Assembly (NCBI GenBank): GCA_900618425.1
Contig: UZAN01039461.1
Location: 25,187-89,186, forward strand
Direction of reading: 5' to 3'
DNA length: 64,000 bases
DNA from: Echinostoma caproni
Taxonomy: Eukaryota > Platyhelminthes > Trematoda > Plagiorchiida > Echinostomatidae
Shown here in pieces: positions 26,346-37,152 of the stretch. The notes under the pieces were generated by a model. It ran no database searches and was not told the origin of the DNA. It saw only the letters and a program-made list of their open reading frames with translations. How positions within the stretch are numbered: position 1 is the stretch's first letter; each line of letters opens with the position of its first letter. The translations under genes were made by a program, and so were the position numbers.

Positions 26346-26829
26346 GGTCAGCTATCAGTTGGACATATCAGCAACGTGGCCAAGACAGATGTCACAGAAA
26401 TGACATATGCATTATCCTTCCGGCTGGCCAATCGCGAGTAGCTCACCCGGTTCCTTATAGTCAGTTGAGTGAGATTGTATCGTGAGTTGTGGTGATATTC
26501 ACGAAGAACTGGTATGCTGGGGTACTCGAGACGCTTGCGATAACGGTCTTGTTAAATCAGTGCAACTAATATTCCACAAAGAATGTTGGGTGTGCACCGA
26601 TTATCACGAAAACATATTATTGTAAACACTTGACGGAGTAATGAATGAGAAAAATAATTTAGTTGAGAAATGGAATTTCTCGTGACCTGAACAGAGAATA
26701 TATTAGTGGCAAATCAGAGACAAGACGCAAAAATATTTCATTCCCGTTGGGTTTTTAAAGCATTGCAAACTTGCCACTTCACTGTTGCTCAAAACTGGAT
26801 CATTGCAGAAAGAAAGTATAGGAACATAA

Positions 26830-26896
26830 CAACAATAACAACAACAGCAACTACTACTACTATAATAATAATGATGATGATAATAATAATAATAAA
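26830..26896. repeat. Imperfect trinucleotide array (CAA/ACT/ATA/ATG)
   Basis: About 67 bp of successive triplet blocks: CAA/ACA, then ACT, then ATA, then ATG, then ATA units. The ORFs on both strands here (poly-Y/H/S or poly-T/I) are products of the repeat and not genes. Confidence 0.85.
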
Positions 26897-28440
26897 ACTG
26901 CCGGAATCTAGTTCGATCCACATTTAACTCTCAACTATTCGTGAGTAAAGCTATATTGAGTTACAATGATCCTCCTTCAGACGTTATTTTCATACTGGTA
27001 GGCATTGTGGTAAAACACATCTCTTCTATGAGAGACGGCTTGAAGTATAATGCCCGGATGTGTCGGTATATAAAAACTAAACTAGAGCAAAACTCAAGTC
27101 TGGTGCTTCCCTAATGTCGAAGGGGCTGAAACAGCGAAGAACTGTGTGTGTGTAGGAACAGTCTGAAGTATGATCAATGCGTATAAATATCTATTATTCC
27201 ACACGACTTCTTCTAAGTGGCGGTAAGTGAAAAGTGACCAATATTGACCGCTACAATCCCCCTGTCTACTGGATAAGACGTAACACTAAAAATTTAATGA
27301 TAGGACTGCAACCAAACAAATTTTGTTGGGTGAAACAGAAAAGTGGCGGTCATTCTGAAAACCTTAATCAATTAATGGTGGGGGTATCAAATTGCGTGAA
27401 GTTTAGCGCGAGGGTTAAAGAGTTAGAACTTCTTGAACGGACTGAACTCGGGGTGAATAAAAATGCAGTCTTATGTATATGGTTATACAACTGCTTTCAA
27501 TAAGTGAAAACAACTCGTATTACCGGTTCTGAGTTTTATTCACATGATAATTGGTATGTTTTAATAAAACTATCTAACCCCTTGAGATACCCAATTAGAT
27601 TCCCTCACACTTCAGTAAACGCAAGCCAGTCACCCCAGTACGTTTATCCGGGTTTTAAAGTCCTAATGAGTAGCTGCCAGTGCCTGTTGTGGATTTCAGA
27701 CTGGTCAGTGGTTGACCGTATTTCATGTGAACTTCAGATCCGCTGGTTTGCTGCATACGAACTCCATATCATTGTGTCAGTGGATTTAGCAATCGTATCC
27801 AGAATAACATCGGTTCGGACCCAACGTTCCTGCACATTGTACTTTATTACTTTTATCTAAAACGTCGATGTGCGAAGTCAAGTTGCAATCAACTACTCCC
27901 GTCTCTAATGAAAACTGCATATGTTATTGACCATAAACGGTTAGATCAACAACATTCAGTTAAATGTCAAGTGAGCGATGAAGTTGAATCAAATGAAAGA
28001 TAAGCCACCAATGACATCACCAAAGGTAGATAAGTAAAGTTCCAACCACCTTTTTGATTTCAACAAGTAGGTACTTCTTAACTGTCACTCCCTCACACTT
28101 TAAAAGTGGGAGGCTATGATAAGCCTTATTTATTTGTTCCAAATGGATTCTGTCGGAAATGTAATCTCAGGAGAGAATGAGACACAGTGGTAAAAAGTGG
28201 AATATCTATCAGAATAATCATGACAGACGTTTTAGAAAATGTCGTACATCTTCGAGTATCGAGTAAGCGATAAGTACAAAACTAATGAATTTGTATTGTG
28301 TTGTATTGTACTGTATTGCATTTTATTGTATTGCATATAACATAACATAACACCTAAGACAAAGTTCACTTGTTCCCCTTTATCTGTTGGTGAGTAAATG
28401 TGCAAGGGTGAATTTTGGTAAGCGTTTTTTGAAGATGAAC
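26897..28440. other. Unassigned DNA, pentamer-like repeat at the right end
   Basis: No supported gene. The plus ORF at 27504-27860 (118 codons) has no domain I recognise. A degenerate TTGTA/TTGCA array with CATAA units lies at about 28288-28350. Confidence 0.35.
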
Positions 28441-29438
28441 CTTGGCGGGATTGGGAGTGTGTGGAGGGATGGGAACGACAACGTGTCAGTTCTGCTTGCA
28501 ACGGGTGGACTGGAAACGTAGAATCCTTTCTGCTAATTTCAAACAGGAATTCGTATGGTACTCTGAAAGCTCCACAGCTAAATCATTCCCAGGAATGGAA
28601 GAAACGCGGCTACTAACAGTTAGACCATGGCGTATGACTTTGAAATCCTGTTTGATAAAGCCAGGAAAAGTAACTTGGGAACAACATTGTAAGATAAGGA
28701 AAACACACTGATAAACAAGGGTAGAAATAACTGACTGGGGTGCGCGAAACCGCCTGAGCTTTCCAATTTGAAGTGCTAGGCACTGCAGTTTACCAACGCA
28801 GTTGTGGATTTGATTGACCAATGAAGATTGCTGTCTATAGTTATACCAAGATATTTAACGGAGTTCACCCCTAGATAAAGAATTGTTATCTATTACTCTG
28901 GAGTCTGTCGGATATGGGGAGTGTACAAATCTATATAAACACTCGGTCCATCTACTGGGGTTTAAGTTTAGCTCCAATGAGGAGAAGAATAACTGAATTT
29001 AATCAAGATTGCCGGTGAAGGAGTTTAGATCGGATTAAGAAGAAATGGGTTGGCACAGCACATCGTCTGCATATTTCAAAATATGTACAGACGAAACACA
29101 AGGAATATCACAAATGTACGTAGAAAATAAGTATGGGGATTACACATCTCCTTGAAGAATTCCGGAGTTGTTAAATACGGTTTTAGATGAAGCCTTCCCC
29201 GATATATTTGTTTGTACTCTTTGGGTAAAATAGTTGGATAGCCAAGCTAACAATTACCTAGGGCGTTCAAACGATTCCAGCTTTTGTAAAGAGTTAGATC
29301 GAGGAATGGAATTAAATGCTGAAGAATAGTCAAGAAAAACACACTGAACAGACTCAGTGATAAAATGAATAAGGGTGGAGACTGCGTCTAAGGTGGATAT
29401 ATTAGGCATGTAAGCAAACTGAAATCGATCATTAGGAA

Positions 29439-29863
29439 CTCGATGAAAATGCGATGAAAATGCATTCAAATGCGATGGAAATGTTTGTGATAACCGACAA
29501 AGAGCACTGGACAGCTGTTTCGTCCTGTTTGGGACTCATCAGCAATGCTTACTCTTTGTGTCCTTCTCAGTACTATACCTTTTCAACAGAACAGGAGTAA
29601 GGGTTTGAATTCCCTACCCGAACGTTCGCGGTTCGCGTCCTGGCAGGGACACGAAAAGTACGCACTACTGAGTAGTACCAACCAGGACAAAGCAGCTGTC
29701 CAGTGCCCTTTGTCTGTTATCACAAACATTTCCATCGCATTTGAATGCATTTACCACGTGGGGAATTAATGATCTCCCAATGAGCGAAACCTACACCCAG
29801 TACCACCAAGGGTACCTGGTGTCTCTGAAAAATCGAATGAGCTAATGCAAACTTGATGCTTTA
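29439..29863. mobile_element. Inserted segment containing a foldback hammerhead element, flanked by a direct repeat
   Basis: The segment sits between two copies of GATCATTAGGAA (29427-29438 and 29864-29875), inside a CR1-like RT frame that would otherwise join as a PND...FAYMPN reading. Its core is an inverted repeat with 60-bp arms, 29458-29517 and 29693-29752, differing at two positions. Each arm runs into a hammerhead: a near-intact one on minus at 29504-29548, and a degraded one on plus at about 29667-29711 (CTGAGTAG, then CAAAG instead of CGAAAC). A box B-like CGGTTCGCGTCC lies at 29629-29640. The part from 29753 to 29863 is outside the palindrome and unassigned. Confidence 0.75.
29504..29548 (-). 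ncRNA. Hammerhead ribozyme, all core positions present
   Basis: Minus-strand reading, 5-prime to 3-prime: helix I strand GCATTG; core CTGATGA; helix II GTCC/GGAC around a CAAACA loop; CGAAAC; a self-complementary helix III ACAGCTGT; cleavage triplet GTC; and the second helix I strand CAGTGC, pairing at six of six positions with one G-U. This is a type I layout with minimal helix III, known from schistosome and other animal hammerheads. Such ribozymes often need a dimeric or tandem context to cut well. Activity is inferred from sequence and is untested. Confidence 0.82.
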
Positions 29864-30340
29864 GATCATTAGGAATGCTTAAACACTGCTGAAGGTGCTT
29901 GAGAATAGCTTTTTCAGTAAACTTAAAAGCTGAAGATATAGACGTTATGGGATGAAAAGGTTTGCAGAGGTTAGAAGATTTGGATGCTTTGGAGATTTGT
30001 ATGATTGGAACCGGCCTCCAACAGTCTGGGAGAGTAGAAGTGTAAAGAGATTCATTTAAAATTAAGGTGATTGCCGCAGCTATGAAAGCGGGACCAAATT
30101 TGAAGAGGGCTGGAGGTAAATCATCCGGGTCTGTAGTGGAAGAATTGCAAATATTTAAAAGTTTTAAAACATCACAATATGAAAATTGTTCCACATCACA
30201 AAAAAATGTATGGCGAGTACGTAGGAAGAATGTCCGACTTTTGCAGGAAAGCGGCATTGAGATTGTCAACATAAACATTGAGCTTTGACCGTACTTTCTT
30301 CCTTCCGCGGAGATGTCTGATGTCGGTTTCCTGTCCTCGG

Positions 30341-30520
30341 GCGGTGGTGCCCAAGTGGTTATGTCACCAAATTGTGACCCAGAAGTCCCGGGTTCAAATC
30401 ACTCCACTGCCGCCCGTCTTCCCTATTTCTGTATTTCCCCATTCAGCCTCTGTATGGCCGCAGCTCCCTTCCTGAAAGCTGACTGTACCTCTGCATATTT
30501 AATAAATAAAACGGAAGTAA
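30341..30520 (+). mobile_element. tRNA-derived SINE, family A copy 1
   Basis: A box A-like GCCCAAGTGGTTATGTCACC (about 30349-30368) and a box B-like GGGTTCAAATCAC (about 30390-30402) form a tRNA-related head. The head is followed by a unique body with CTTCCCTATTT, TGTATGGCCGCAGC and CCCTTCCTGAAAGC, and an A-rich end with AATAAATAAAA. A second copy at 48175-48356 matches along the whole length, and a partial third is at about 55764-55864. No hammerhead is present, so this family is distinct from the ribozyme-bearing retroposon. It abuts the truncated end of the CR1-like relic to the left. Confidence 0.78.
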
Positions 30521-30820
30521 AAAGACATTTGTCAACAGGACAGAAGGGCATTTGTTTTTGTTGATCAAAGAATAATGCATTTAATCTATTTATTTCAAAT
30601 ATTGTAAGTCTGGCCAAATAGCTGACAGGTGAAGAATTTACAGAAAGCATGATATAAGCCGTTCGAAACTTTAAACGTTTCCGATTTCAAGGCCGTTCAA
30701 AACATATAGTTCCTAACACTAAAATCTAATAATTAACCCCAAGTAGTGGTTGGCATAATTTTTTTTGAAAAGAACTGTTAAACGTTACCCTATCTACACA
30801 AACTTACTCATTGTAGGTTC

Positions 30821-30896
30821 GTCTCTTAGCTGGCAGAGCGTACGCTGTACAAAAGCGTGGGTGGTGTCCAAGCTTAGATTCGAATCCCAAGGAGAC
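30821..30896 (+). tRNA. tRNA-like sequence, probable pseudogene
   Basis: A 76-base segment folds partly as tRNA. It has a 7-bp acceptor stem (GTCTCTT with AGGAGAC, one G-U) and a D-arm with box A (TTAGCTGGCAGAGCG). A perfect 5-bp anticodon stem (ACGCT/AGCGT) holds a 7-base loop GTACAAA with U33, implying anticodon ACA. The T-arm keeps TTCGAAT, but its stem has two mismatches, and the fit needs a shortened T-stem. ACA is not a normal cysteine anticodon. A decayed tRNA or SINE head is more likely than a functional tRNA. Confidence 0.4.
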
Positions 30897-32399
30897 TGCT
30901 GATTTGTTCATAATGTAAACTTATGCCAGTAATCTTCTCATTATCTATCACATAACCCTATTTAAGCATGCGTCTGAGTTGTAAAAAGATCAACAGACTC
31001 CGTGGGAATCGAATCTACACACGTGCGCTTCTTACTTTTTGTAGAGACCAATGCAGCCATGCAGACAACATTGCCCGTTCCTCATTTTGGTCACCCCCTC
31101 AGGAAGTAGTATGAAGACCACCAATTAGAATTTTAGCCATCTGCCTCGACTGTTTGTTTTTAAAAGCCACCGAAATCCATCGATCCAAATCTTGGTTGGC
31201 ATCTATATCGAAGTTCGTATCTCAACGCGACTAGTGATCTCGTAATCCATTATCTATCGACCGAACTAATTGGATAACCACCTGCCAGTTAGTATGGAGT
31301 GGCATTCTATCAAACCGCACGTGCTTTGTTGGTCAAGTAGCTGACCAACTGCAGTGAGTGATGGAGCGTACATTTTGTAACCCGTGTCTTAATGTCTTTT
31401 TTATCTCCCTTCGCCTCATAAAGCATTTGACCCACGTATTATCTCACTGTTTGATGGGCCTCTGGATTTTTCCTCAGTCTTTTTCATGAAGATATTCAGC
31501 ACTTTCAGATACCAGCAAGGTTCTGTCAATAGATGTAGGTGTACACCGGGAACGCTTGTTCACCGCTGCATTAAAAATATCCAGTCTTGGAAATAAAACT
31601 AAATATGATGGCATGATGATAGTTGATAAGGTCGAAAAAAGAGAACTAACTCAACATAATAACTATTTTGTGCACAAGTATTTTCAAATGATTTTTTGCT
31701 GTTAAGTATTTAGTCACTTTGATTATCAGTTCAGGTATCGTTAGCAGCACATATTTATATCGAGTAAATAAAATATTGAGTACGGGAGGGGATTAGCAGT
31801 GTGTGTTCCTTTGTTCTCGAGTAAAAGTCCGTCATTGTGGTGGTTGTGCTCATTTTGATTTGGACCGACCATCATCCTTCAGGCTTCATCTGCGCACACA
31901 ATCCTCATTTCATTTGCTCAACCATACATTCGGGAAGCACTGGAATCGGGTTTTCCTCTGACTGGAGCTCTTCAGTGGTGCATAACCAGCTTCCTGTTCG
32001 GGCTTGTAAATCTGGACTCGTTGCATGAGAGGGGCGTGTGTTACCATGGTATTGCCCATTTCCAATTGATGATGACCAGAATTACCCATCCAATTTTTTT
32101 TATCTCTCACCTTTGGAGGTATTCGGGATTTCTTTTGACCAAACAGTAGACTATGCATTAACTGCAATTGGATACCTTCCATCAAATCAAGTCTTCGTTT
32201 CGGTCTACTGTCCAAATGAAACATGCTAGGCTCAAATCTAGCCTAATAATAAATAAAAAAAATTAATGCACTTCGTCACTACGTGAGAATATCGATTCAG
32301 AGCCTAACTGTTAAAGTAAACTGTATTACATAATTTCACAATATAGAAATCGCCGTCATTGTCAGTTTGACGAAAGCATCAAGAGGAATTCTCATCACA
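30897..32399. other. Unassigned DNA, includes a possible retroposon ending in an A-rich tail
   Basis: No supported gene. The stretch at about 31830-32265 carries opposing ORFs without motifs and ends in AATAAATAAAAAAAA (about 32249-32264), which could be the tail of an unclassified retroposon or a processed insert. No second copy was seen in the window. Confidence 0.35.
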
Positions 32400-32600
32400 C
32401 GATGAATTTTCGGTGTGTAATTAGCGAAGAAAAAGTAAACTGCAAAGCTAGAAAGCACAGCTGTACAGCCATTTTCACCTGATTGGATCTCAGCAGCAGT
32501 GCGACCCACCTGGATGTCCAACCCGGGACCTCACATATTGAAAACAAGCCCACATAAACCACTTGACTGCCGGGTCGTTGGTCAAGTAGTTTCATCTCAT
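32400..32600 (-). mobile_element. Hammerhead-type tRNA-derived retroposon, single unit
   Basis: Minus-strand order: box A-like GCAGTCAAGTGGTTTA (complement of 32555-32570), box B-like GGGTTGGACATCC (complement of 32512-32524), hammerhead remnant CTGCTGAG...GAAAA (complement of 32472-32496). A 3-prime tail follows, GCTTTCTAGCTTTGCAGTTT then ACACACCGAAAATTC. It matches the outer arm of the foldbacks at 13.2 and 43.4 kb (GCTTTCTAGCTTTTCAGTTC, ACACGACGAATTC). It therefore shows the family in monomer form with promoter boxes upstream of the ribozyme. Core substitutions make the ribozyme inactive. Confidence 0.68.
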
Positions 32601-32943
32601 ATTTGCGGGAATGGTCAATTTAGATTAGTCGCAGTAAATTCTAAAATTTAGTGTGAAATTCATCTGCTCCAATGCCCAATACTCTCATTAGCCTGCTACA
32701 TGTTTTCCCATCAAGATTTGGCCAAAACCTCAATGCTTTAGCCACAACTCATAGTCCTTTAGCCTGGACGCACAACTTGAGCCATACCACTGTAAGTGAG
32801 TCAGATCAAAAGGTATTGGAATATTCTGGGTTCAACAAATAGTTACAAAAATTGTTTTCTACAAATGTTGATGTTGCAACGGTTGGCTAAGAAATGAGGT
32901 GTGTTGGTTGTATGCATGTGGTACACATGTTGACTGGAGAAGA

Positions 32944-33443
32944 TTTAACCTATGTGTTCGTTTCGTCAAACCACTGGACGCATCTCGTGCAGCTTCAGTA
33001 TTTTCGTGTAACATGTGATACCCCTGTGAGTAAAATTCCCACGTGTATCAGAAACGGTATGTTGTTTTGCATTCAAAAGACCTGAAAAGAATCAAAATTA
33101 ATGCCACAAAAAAGTAAATGCTTACCTTTCCTTATCTCCACTCAAAGTGAACTTGATGGCAATGGGAGTACTAAAGGAGTGTTCTTTAGGAACGTTGTTT
33201 ATTATCTTCGAGTTGTTAACATATACATCTCTCATGAACACTCTAAGTGGAGATACGGAACGGTAAGCATTTCCTTTCTCGTGGTATCACTTTTGGATTC
33301 ATTTCAGGGTTTTTGAATGTAAAACAACGTACCGTTTTTGATGCATTTGAGATTTTTACTCACAGTAGTATCACGTATGACATCGAAACACTGAAGCTGT
33401 ACGAGATGTGTCCAGTGGTTTGACGATACGAGCACATCGTTTA
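32944..33443. repeat. Large foldback, arms of about 206 bp
   Basis: Left arm 32944-33149 and right arm 33236-33443 are inverted copies at roughly 80% identity by eye, separated by about 86 bp. Shared landmarks include CGTCAAACCACTGGAC, GCAGCTTCAGT/ACAGCTTCAGT, CTGTGAGTAAAA, AACGGTA.GTTGTTTT and TATCTCCACT. Both arms contain a GGTAAGCATTT string in the complementary orientation. No terminal motif of a known transposon was recognised. It could be a foldback/MITE-type element or a local inverted duplication. Confidence 0.75.
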
Positions 33444-33537
33444 AATCTCTGCGCCGTTTACACTAAACCAAGACGTTACTATTTCCAAGCTTAAACTTTA
33501 TTCTTCACCGTAAACTTAAATCAAAAACTAAATTCAG

Positions 33538-33673
33538 TCAATACTTATCCTGACACTTATTGATTCCAACTGAATTCGAAGGTAGATACCTCGGGTTTTT
33601 TGGGAGCGGTGGGATTGGACAGGCCAAATGTTCTTCTATGCTACTGTGGTAGACTCTGCAATTCGTATGCGAA
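33538..33673 (-). CDS. Candidate terminal exon, unknown product
   Basis: On minus, ATTATTACTTGCTACAG is followed by an open frame reading SHTNCRVYHSSIEEHLACPI, then PPLPKNPRYLPS, then GINKCQDKY and a stop. The composition (Cys, Tyr, Pro mix, no low complexity) is coding-like. Upstream on the same strand a GTAAGT donor lies at 33784-33779, and a long CT-tract acceptor lies at about 33969-33990, so a multi-exon gene on this strand is possible. No homology was recognised. Confidence 0.27.
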
Positions 33674-34706
33674 CTGTAGCAAGTAATAATGTCCCCGAAT
33701 AGTCCTAGGCATCGGTGTTTGGCGCACGGATATCGTAACACCATATCGTTTTTTCCTTCCAACGGAATCACCGTCTATACTTACCGATTTTCCCTGTTCA
33801 CCACTGAATCATGCATGGTCCTTTTTTCTTTCACCAGGCCGTTTCACATGCATGTTGACTGCTGACTAGCACACACGGTTTGTGACAGAGGAGTCGGAGC
33901 AAGGACGACGACGACAACAACAACAACAAAATAGTTGCTCGAATGTGAAGGGAACGAACCCATACTAGAGAGAGAGAGATAGATAGGGAAAAGGATTCAG
34001 CTACCTTCCGCTCCCATGAGCGCGCGCACATAGGAAAGCAAACAACCGGTGAACGGTTCTTGGTCCTTACTGTTGGTTAGTATAGATCAGCACAGGCGTG
34101 TACATACGCATGTGTATATTACGAAACTGCTGGACCATGGTCCACAGGAGAATGTGGTTAACAAAATGGCAGTAGCTTGCGTCTAAAGTGCAACAGATGC
34201 GCACTCACAAGCTGTTTGGAACACACGCACAGACACATGCCAACGCCTGACCTGTCACAAATTTTGACACATGTGGTGAACACAAAACTTCAAAAATGTC
34301 CAAATCGGTAAAGACGCACTGTCTGCCCGTGTGTTATGATGGTGGTGGGGTCGAAGCGGAGGGGTGGGGGGGGGGGGGNGGGAGAGGGAAAATGACTGCA
34401 TATCAGAGGGACGCACAGTCCAACACCGTCCAACACAGCAGGTGGTTTGACTAACGACTGGTCCGAGGACACCGACACGGGGTCACTGGTTTGACGGCTA
34501 ACCGGCGTGACCCATAGAAGATCAACCGATTGCAAAGGTTCGACCGAACCGAGGTGGGGTAGGGATAGAATCGAGACCGATCAAAGAAGACTGTCCGTGT
34601 GTGTGTATGCGCGAATCTGTTTGTGTCAACTTTCCTAACTCCATTTGGTTGGCAGTTTTGACTGGACGAATCACAGTGAAACTGTGCACACCACCTGCAT
34701 GCATAC
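33674..34706. other. Possible intron/exon territory with simple repeats
   Basis: On minus, CTATCTATCTCTCTCTCTCTAG (about 33967-33990) precedes a frame starting MGSFPSHSSNYF followed by a valine run encoded by GTT/GTC triplets (about 33908-33932). A donor, AATCG then GTAAGT, ends at 33785. A poly-G/C tract with an ambiguous base at 34379 spans 34361-34382. The reading frames do not join cleanly, so no exon is called here. Confidence 0.25.
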
Positions 34707-34947
34707 CTTTTCGATGGAGGTGGCAGACTTGGGCGCTTACTGAGATCTGGTCATGAACAATATACTCCTGCCCTCTAATCTTTACATCTCCAATGGCGCT
34801 ACTGTGCGAAGTGGAAGAAACGAAGTATCCTCCGTGCTTCTTGTCGATGGCGGAAATTGTTGAATCCCAGTACTCAAAGGATGTCGAATGTAATTGTAGA
34901 ATTGTCATTTCCCCGCGCCTGATATGGAGGGAGTGCGAGCACCTTAG
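34707..34947 (-). CDS. Candidate internal exon, unknown product
   Basis: On minus, a strong acceptor (TTTTTTTTCTCTCAG) leads into an open 241-bp segment ending at AAAAG then GTATGC, a good donor. An earlier donor, CTCA then GTAAGC near 34742, is possible. The reading contains RRGEMTILQLHSTSFEYWDS, then IDKKHGGYFVSSTSHSSAIG, then DVKIRGQEYIVHDQISVSAQ and VCHLHRK. It has no low-complexity sequence and no stops, and it is the most protein-like stretch in the window outside transposons. I cannot name the family. An in-frame ATG exists, but the upstream acceptor suggests an internal exon. Confidence 0.42.
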
Positions 34948-36474
34948 CTGAGAGAAAAAAATTCCGCACAGGTTATTTGGGCTAATCTCACATTAGGACT
35001 GGATGTAGGATGGGCAATGATGTATGTTTCACCACTGATATATACTGTGCCTTGTTGGAGTGAGTGCATATCACTGAAAACGAGCTTGTCCTTCACTCTG
35101 TGTACTATTTACAGTATGTAGTAGTATGAGACTGTTTAGGCAGAACGATATGTTTTGACTCCATCCAGCACAAAGTCTACTTTAAGGTCCTTAATGTACA
35201 GTATGTATTTGTGCTTTCTATCCTTTTTATGTGTATTGAGTAATCATTATTAGTATCAATCGAACGGAGCTAGTCATTTTCCAATATAGCAATATTTAGT
35301 AACCCTAGTATAAGCGAACCTAGTGAGGTTCTGTTTTGGGCGAATTATATGCCTTTTGGTGTATTTGAAGCAGTCTGTTTTACTGATATTAACCGAGCTG
35401 TATAAAATCGATATTGCTAATAAAAAGGCGGTGAAATAATTTTCCTAAAAACATAACAATTACGTAAACCGACTGGGAGATACGGAAGACCATTTGCTGC
35501 TAATCCAATGTGGTCAGTTACATGAGAGTGTGGTCTATTATCCAAAGGGAAATAAATAATGCTGAAGTGATGCCACTTTTAGTTTGATCCCATGGATTAG
35601 ATAGATTTGATGCATCATATTTCATTCTGCTTTATTAATGAAGCTTTCGAAAGCCTCATTATGATCCGGGGTGGGTGTCCTAGATTGTATCCGATCACCT
35701 TTTACTTGCACCGCGCGAAATGCCCCTATAAGACCAGGTGTCTCAACTAGCCTCTACTGAGGAAGCTCAGCTCACTGCCTTACCGTTGAGAAGATGTTTC
35801 TTTATCAAAGTTAGGGGATAAAAAGTCAATATCCTGAGATTCAGCTGGATAGGTGAATCACTGGCAGTTCATCTGGGGATTAGGCTTAAAGCCCTGATTC
35901 CCAATCAACCAAGAGGATGCATACGAACCACAAACATCCTCGTCGTTGGGCTAGTGGGAACCGGCTCAAGTGGGCATCGAAGTGTACTGGACATCATTGA
36001 CGTTTGACCGTCCAAAGGACAAATGGTTCGACGAGCCGGACACCGACCCTCAATGGATTGCGGTTTTCACACGTCACCCTGCTGTCTTGTGGATCAAGCA
36101 ATTACCAGTCGAAGGCTCCGGTTTCCTGAGCAACCTGGCAGTAGTCCTCCCACAAGGAAATAATGAAACTCTTTTTATAAAGAATATTGCACAGTGATTT
36201 GTTTGGCACTGTCTGAACTCAGACGTGTGTGAATATAAAAACATATATCCGTTTCTTATAGATGATATACGTTATAACACAAATATAAACTGATCAAACA
36301 CCAGGGTTAAAATGAAATGGAAATGGAATAAAAGAAAAAGAAAAAAAGTTGTACAAAAGAGTTTGACATCTACGAATTCGCACACACTTTCGTGATTGTT
36401 TTATTTCTGTTCTGAAGAACAAGGGGTCAGTTAGTCGCTGAAGGGTTTCTATGTAGAGATTTTTTTCGTATAGC
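34948..36474. other. Unassigned DNA with one coding-like plus ORF
   Basis: No supported gene. The plus frame 35970-36197 (VYWTSLTFDRPKDKWFDEPD, then TDPQWIAVFTRHPAVLWIKQ, ending near KNIAQ) looks protein-like but has no clear acceptor or recognised domain. It may belong to a dispersed repeat. Confidence 0.3.
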
Positions 36475-37152
36475 TTACAGAAGAACGGGATCAGGTACCA
36501 GAGTGCAAGCAGCATTCAAATTGTCAATGTGCACAGAAGTTGTGGGGTCTTCGATTGGGAACTTCTCAAGTGAAATAATGGGAAGATTGTACAGTTCATC
36601 AACTGTTACTTCGTAGGAATAGGTGCATACACGACTGATGGTTTCTAAATCACGACAAAGTGCTTGGCAGGTTTTAAGCAAACCAGGAAAACTGACGGAA
36701 GAACTGTACAAAATGACGGGCAAGATGTACTGATAAACAAAAGAGGAAACCGCTGATTGACTAATATGCTATTGAATGGAATGACCGTTCTTAAAATCAC
36801 AATTATTTATTCCACACCACTACTCACTAATGGTCTAAAAACGGATTCTCATGATATTGTCTAAGTGTTCGAATCTAAAAATGGAAGCACCGTTTTTGGC
36901 TAACACAGTACACCAGCGGAAGGAGTACCCTAATGTAACGGTAACAGATTTCATGTAACTCCATTTGGACTGAGGATTACAATTTATTACGATCGGGTCG
37001 CGGGGACAATCAGAGCATGGAAGAGCGAATGAATTTGGAGCGTCTTGAAGGATTGAGCAAGAGATCATGGCCTGGGCACGATTACCAGAGATATAAGGCG
37101 ACAATTTCATCATGCTTGGATAGAGAGGATTAAGTGTTTTGAGGAAGATCAC
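36475..37152 (-). mobile_element. CR1-like RT C-terminal fragment (family B, copy 2)
   Basis: Minus-strand 36475-36723 reads VILYSSSVSFPGLLK, RDLETISRV and VDELYNLPI, then a SLEKF...DPTTSVHID tail. It parallels the VTFPGFIKQDF...SRVSS...VELSEYH...LAERIL region of the copy at 28.5 kb. The frame 36835-37152 upstream includes KSVTVTLG and RFEHLDNIMRIRF, consistent with the post-YADD region (N.KC...LG, YLGI.F). Stops separate the two pieces. Confidence 0.6.

Larger units (their letters stand above)
28486..30290 (-). mobile_element. CR1-like retrotransposon RT (family B, copy 1), interrupted by an insertion
   Basis: Minus-strand RT relic. From high to low coordinates: PDDLPPALFKFGPAF and PITSISSAFKFTEKAIL (within 29866-30278), FAYMPNISTLDAVSTLIHF and VFLDYSSAFNSIPR (within 29254-29426), GILQGDV then SPYLF (around 29120-29155), YADDV at 29059-29073 (catalytic motif C), and a thumb/C-terminal part with KLRRFRAPQSV, QVTFPGFIKQDF and LAVELSEYH (28486-28821). 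Stops and frameshifts break it. The EN is absent, and the element is truncated near 30290, just beside a SINE. A 425-bp insertion splits the RT (29439-29863). Confidence 0.82.

Noticed and set aside
26703..26927. Opposing ORFs rich in Y/H/S and T/I
   Set aside because: Both are produced by the trinucleotide array at 26830-26896.
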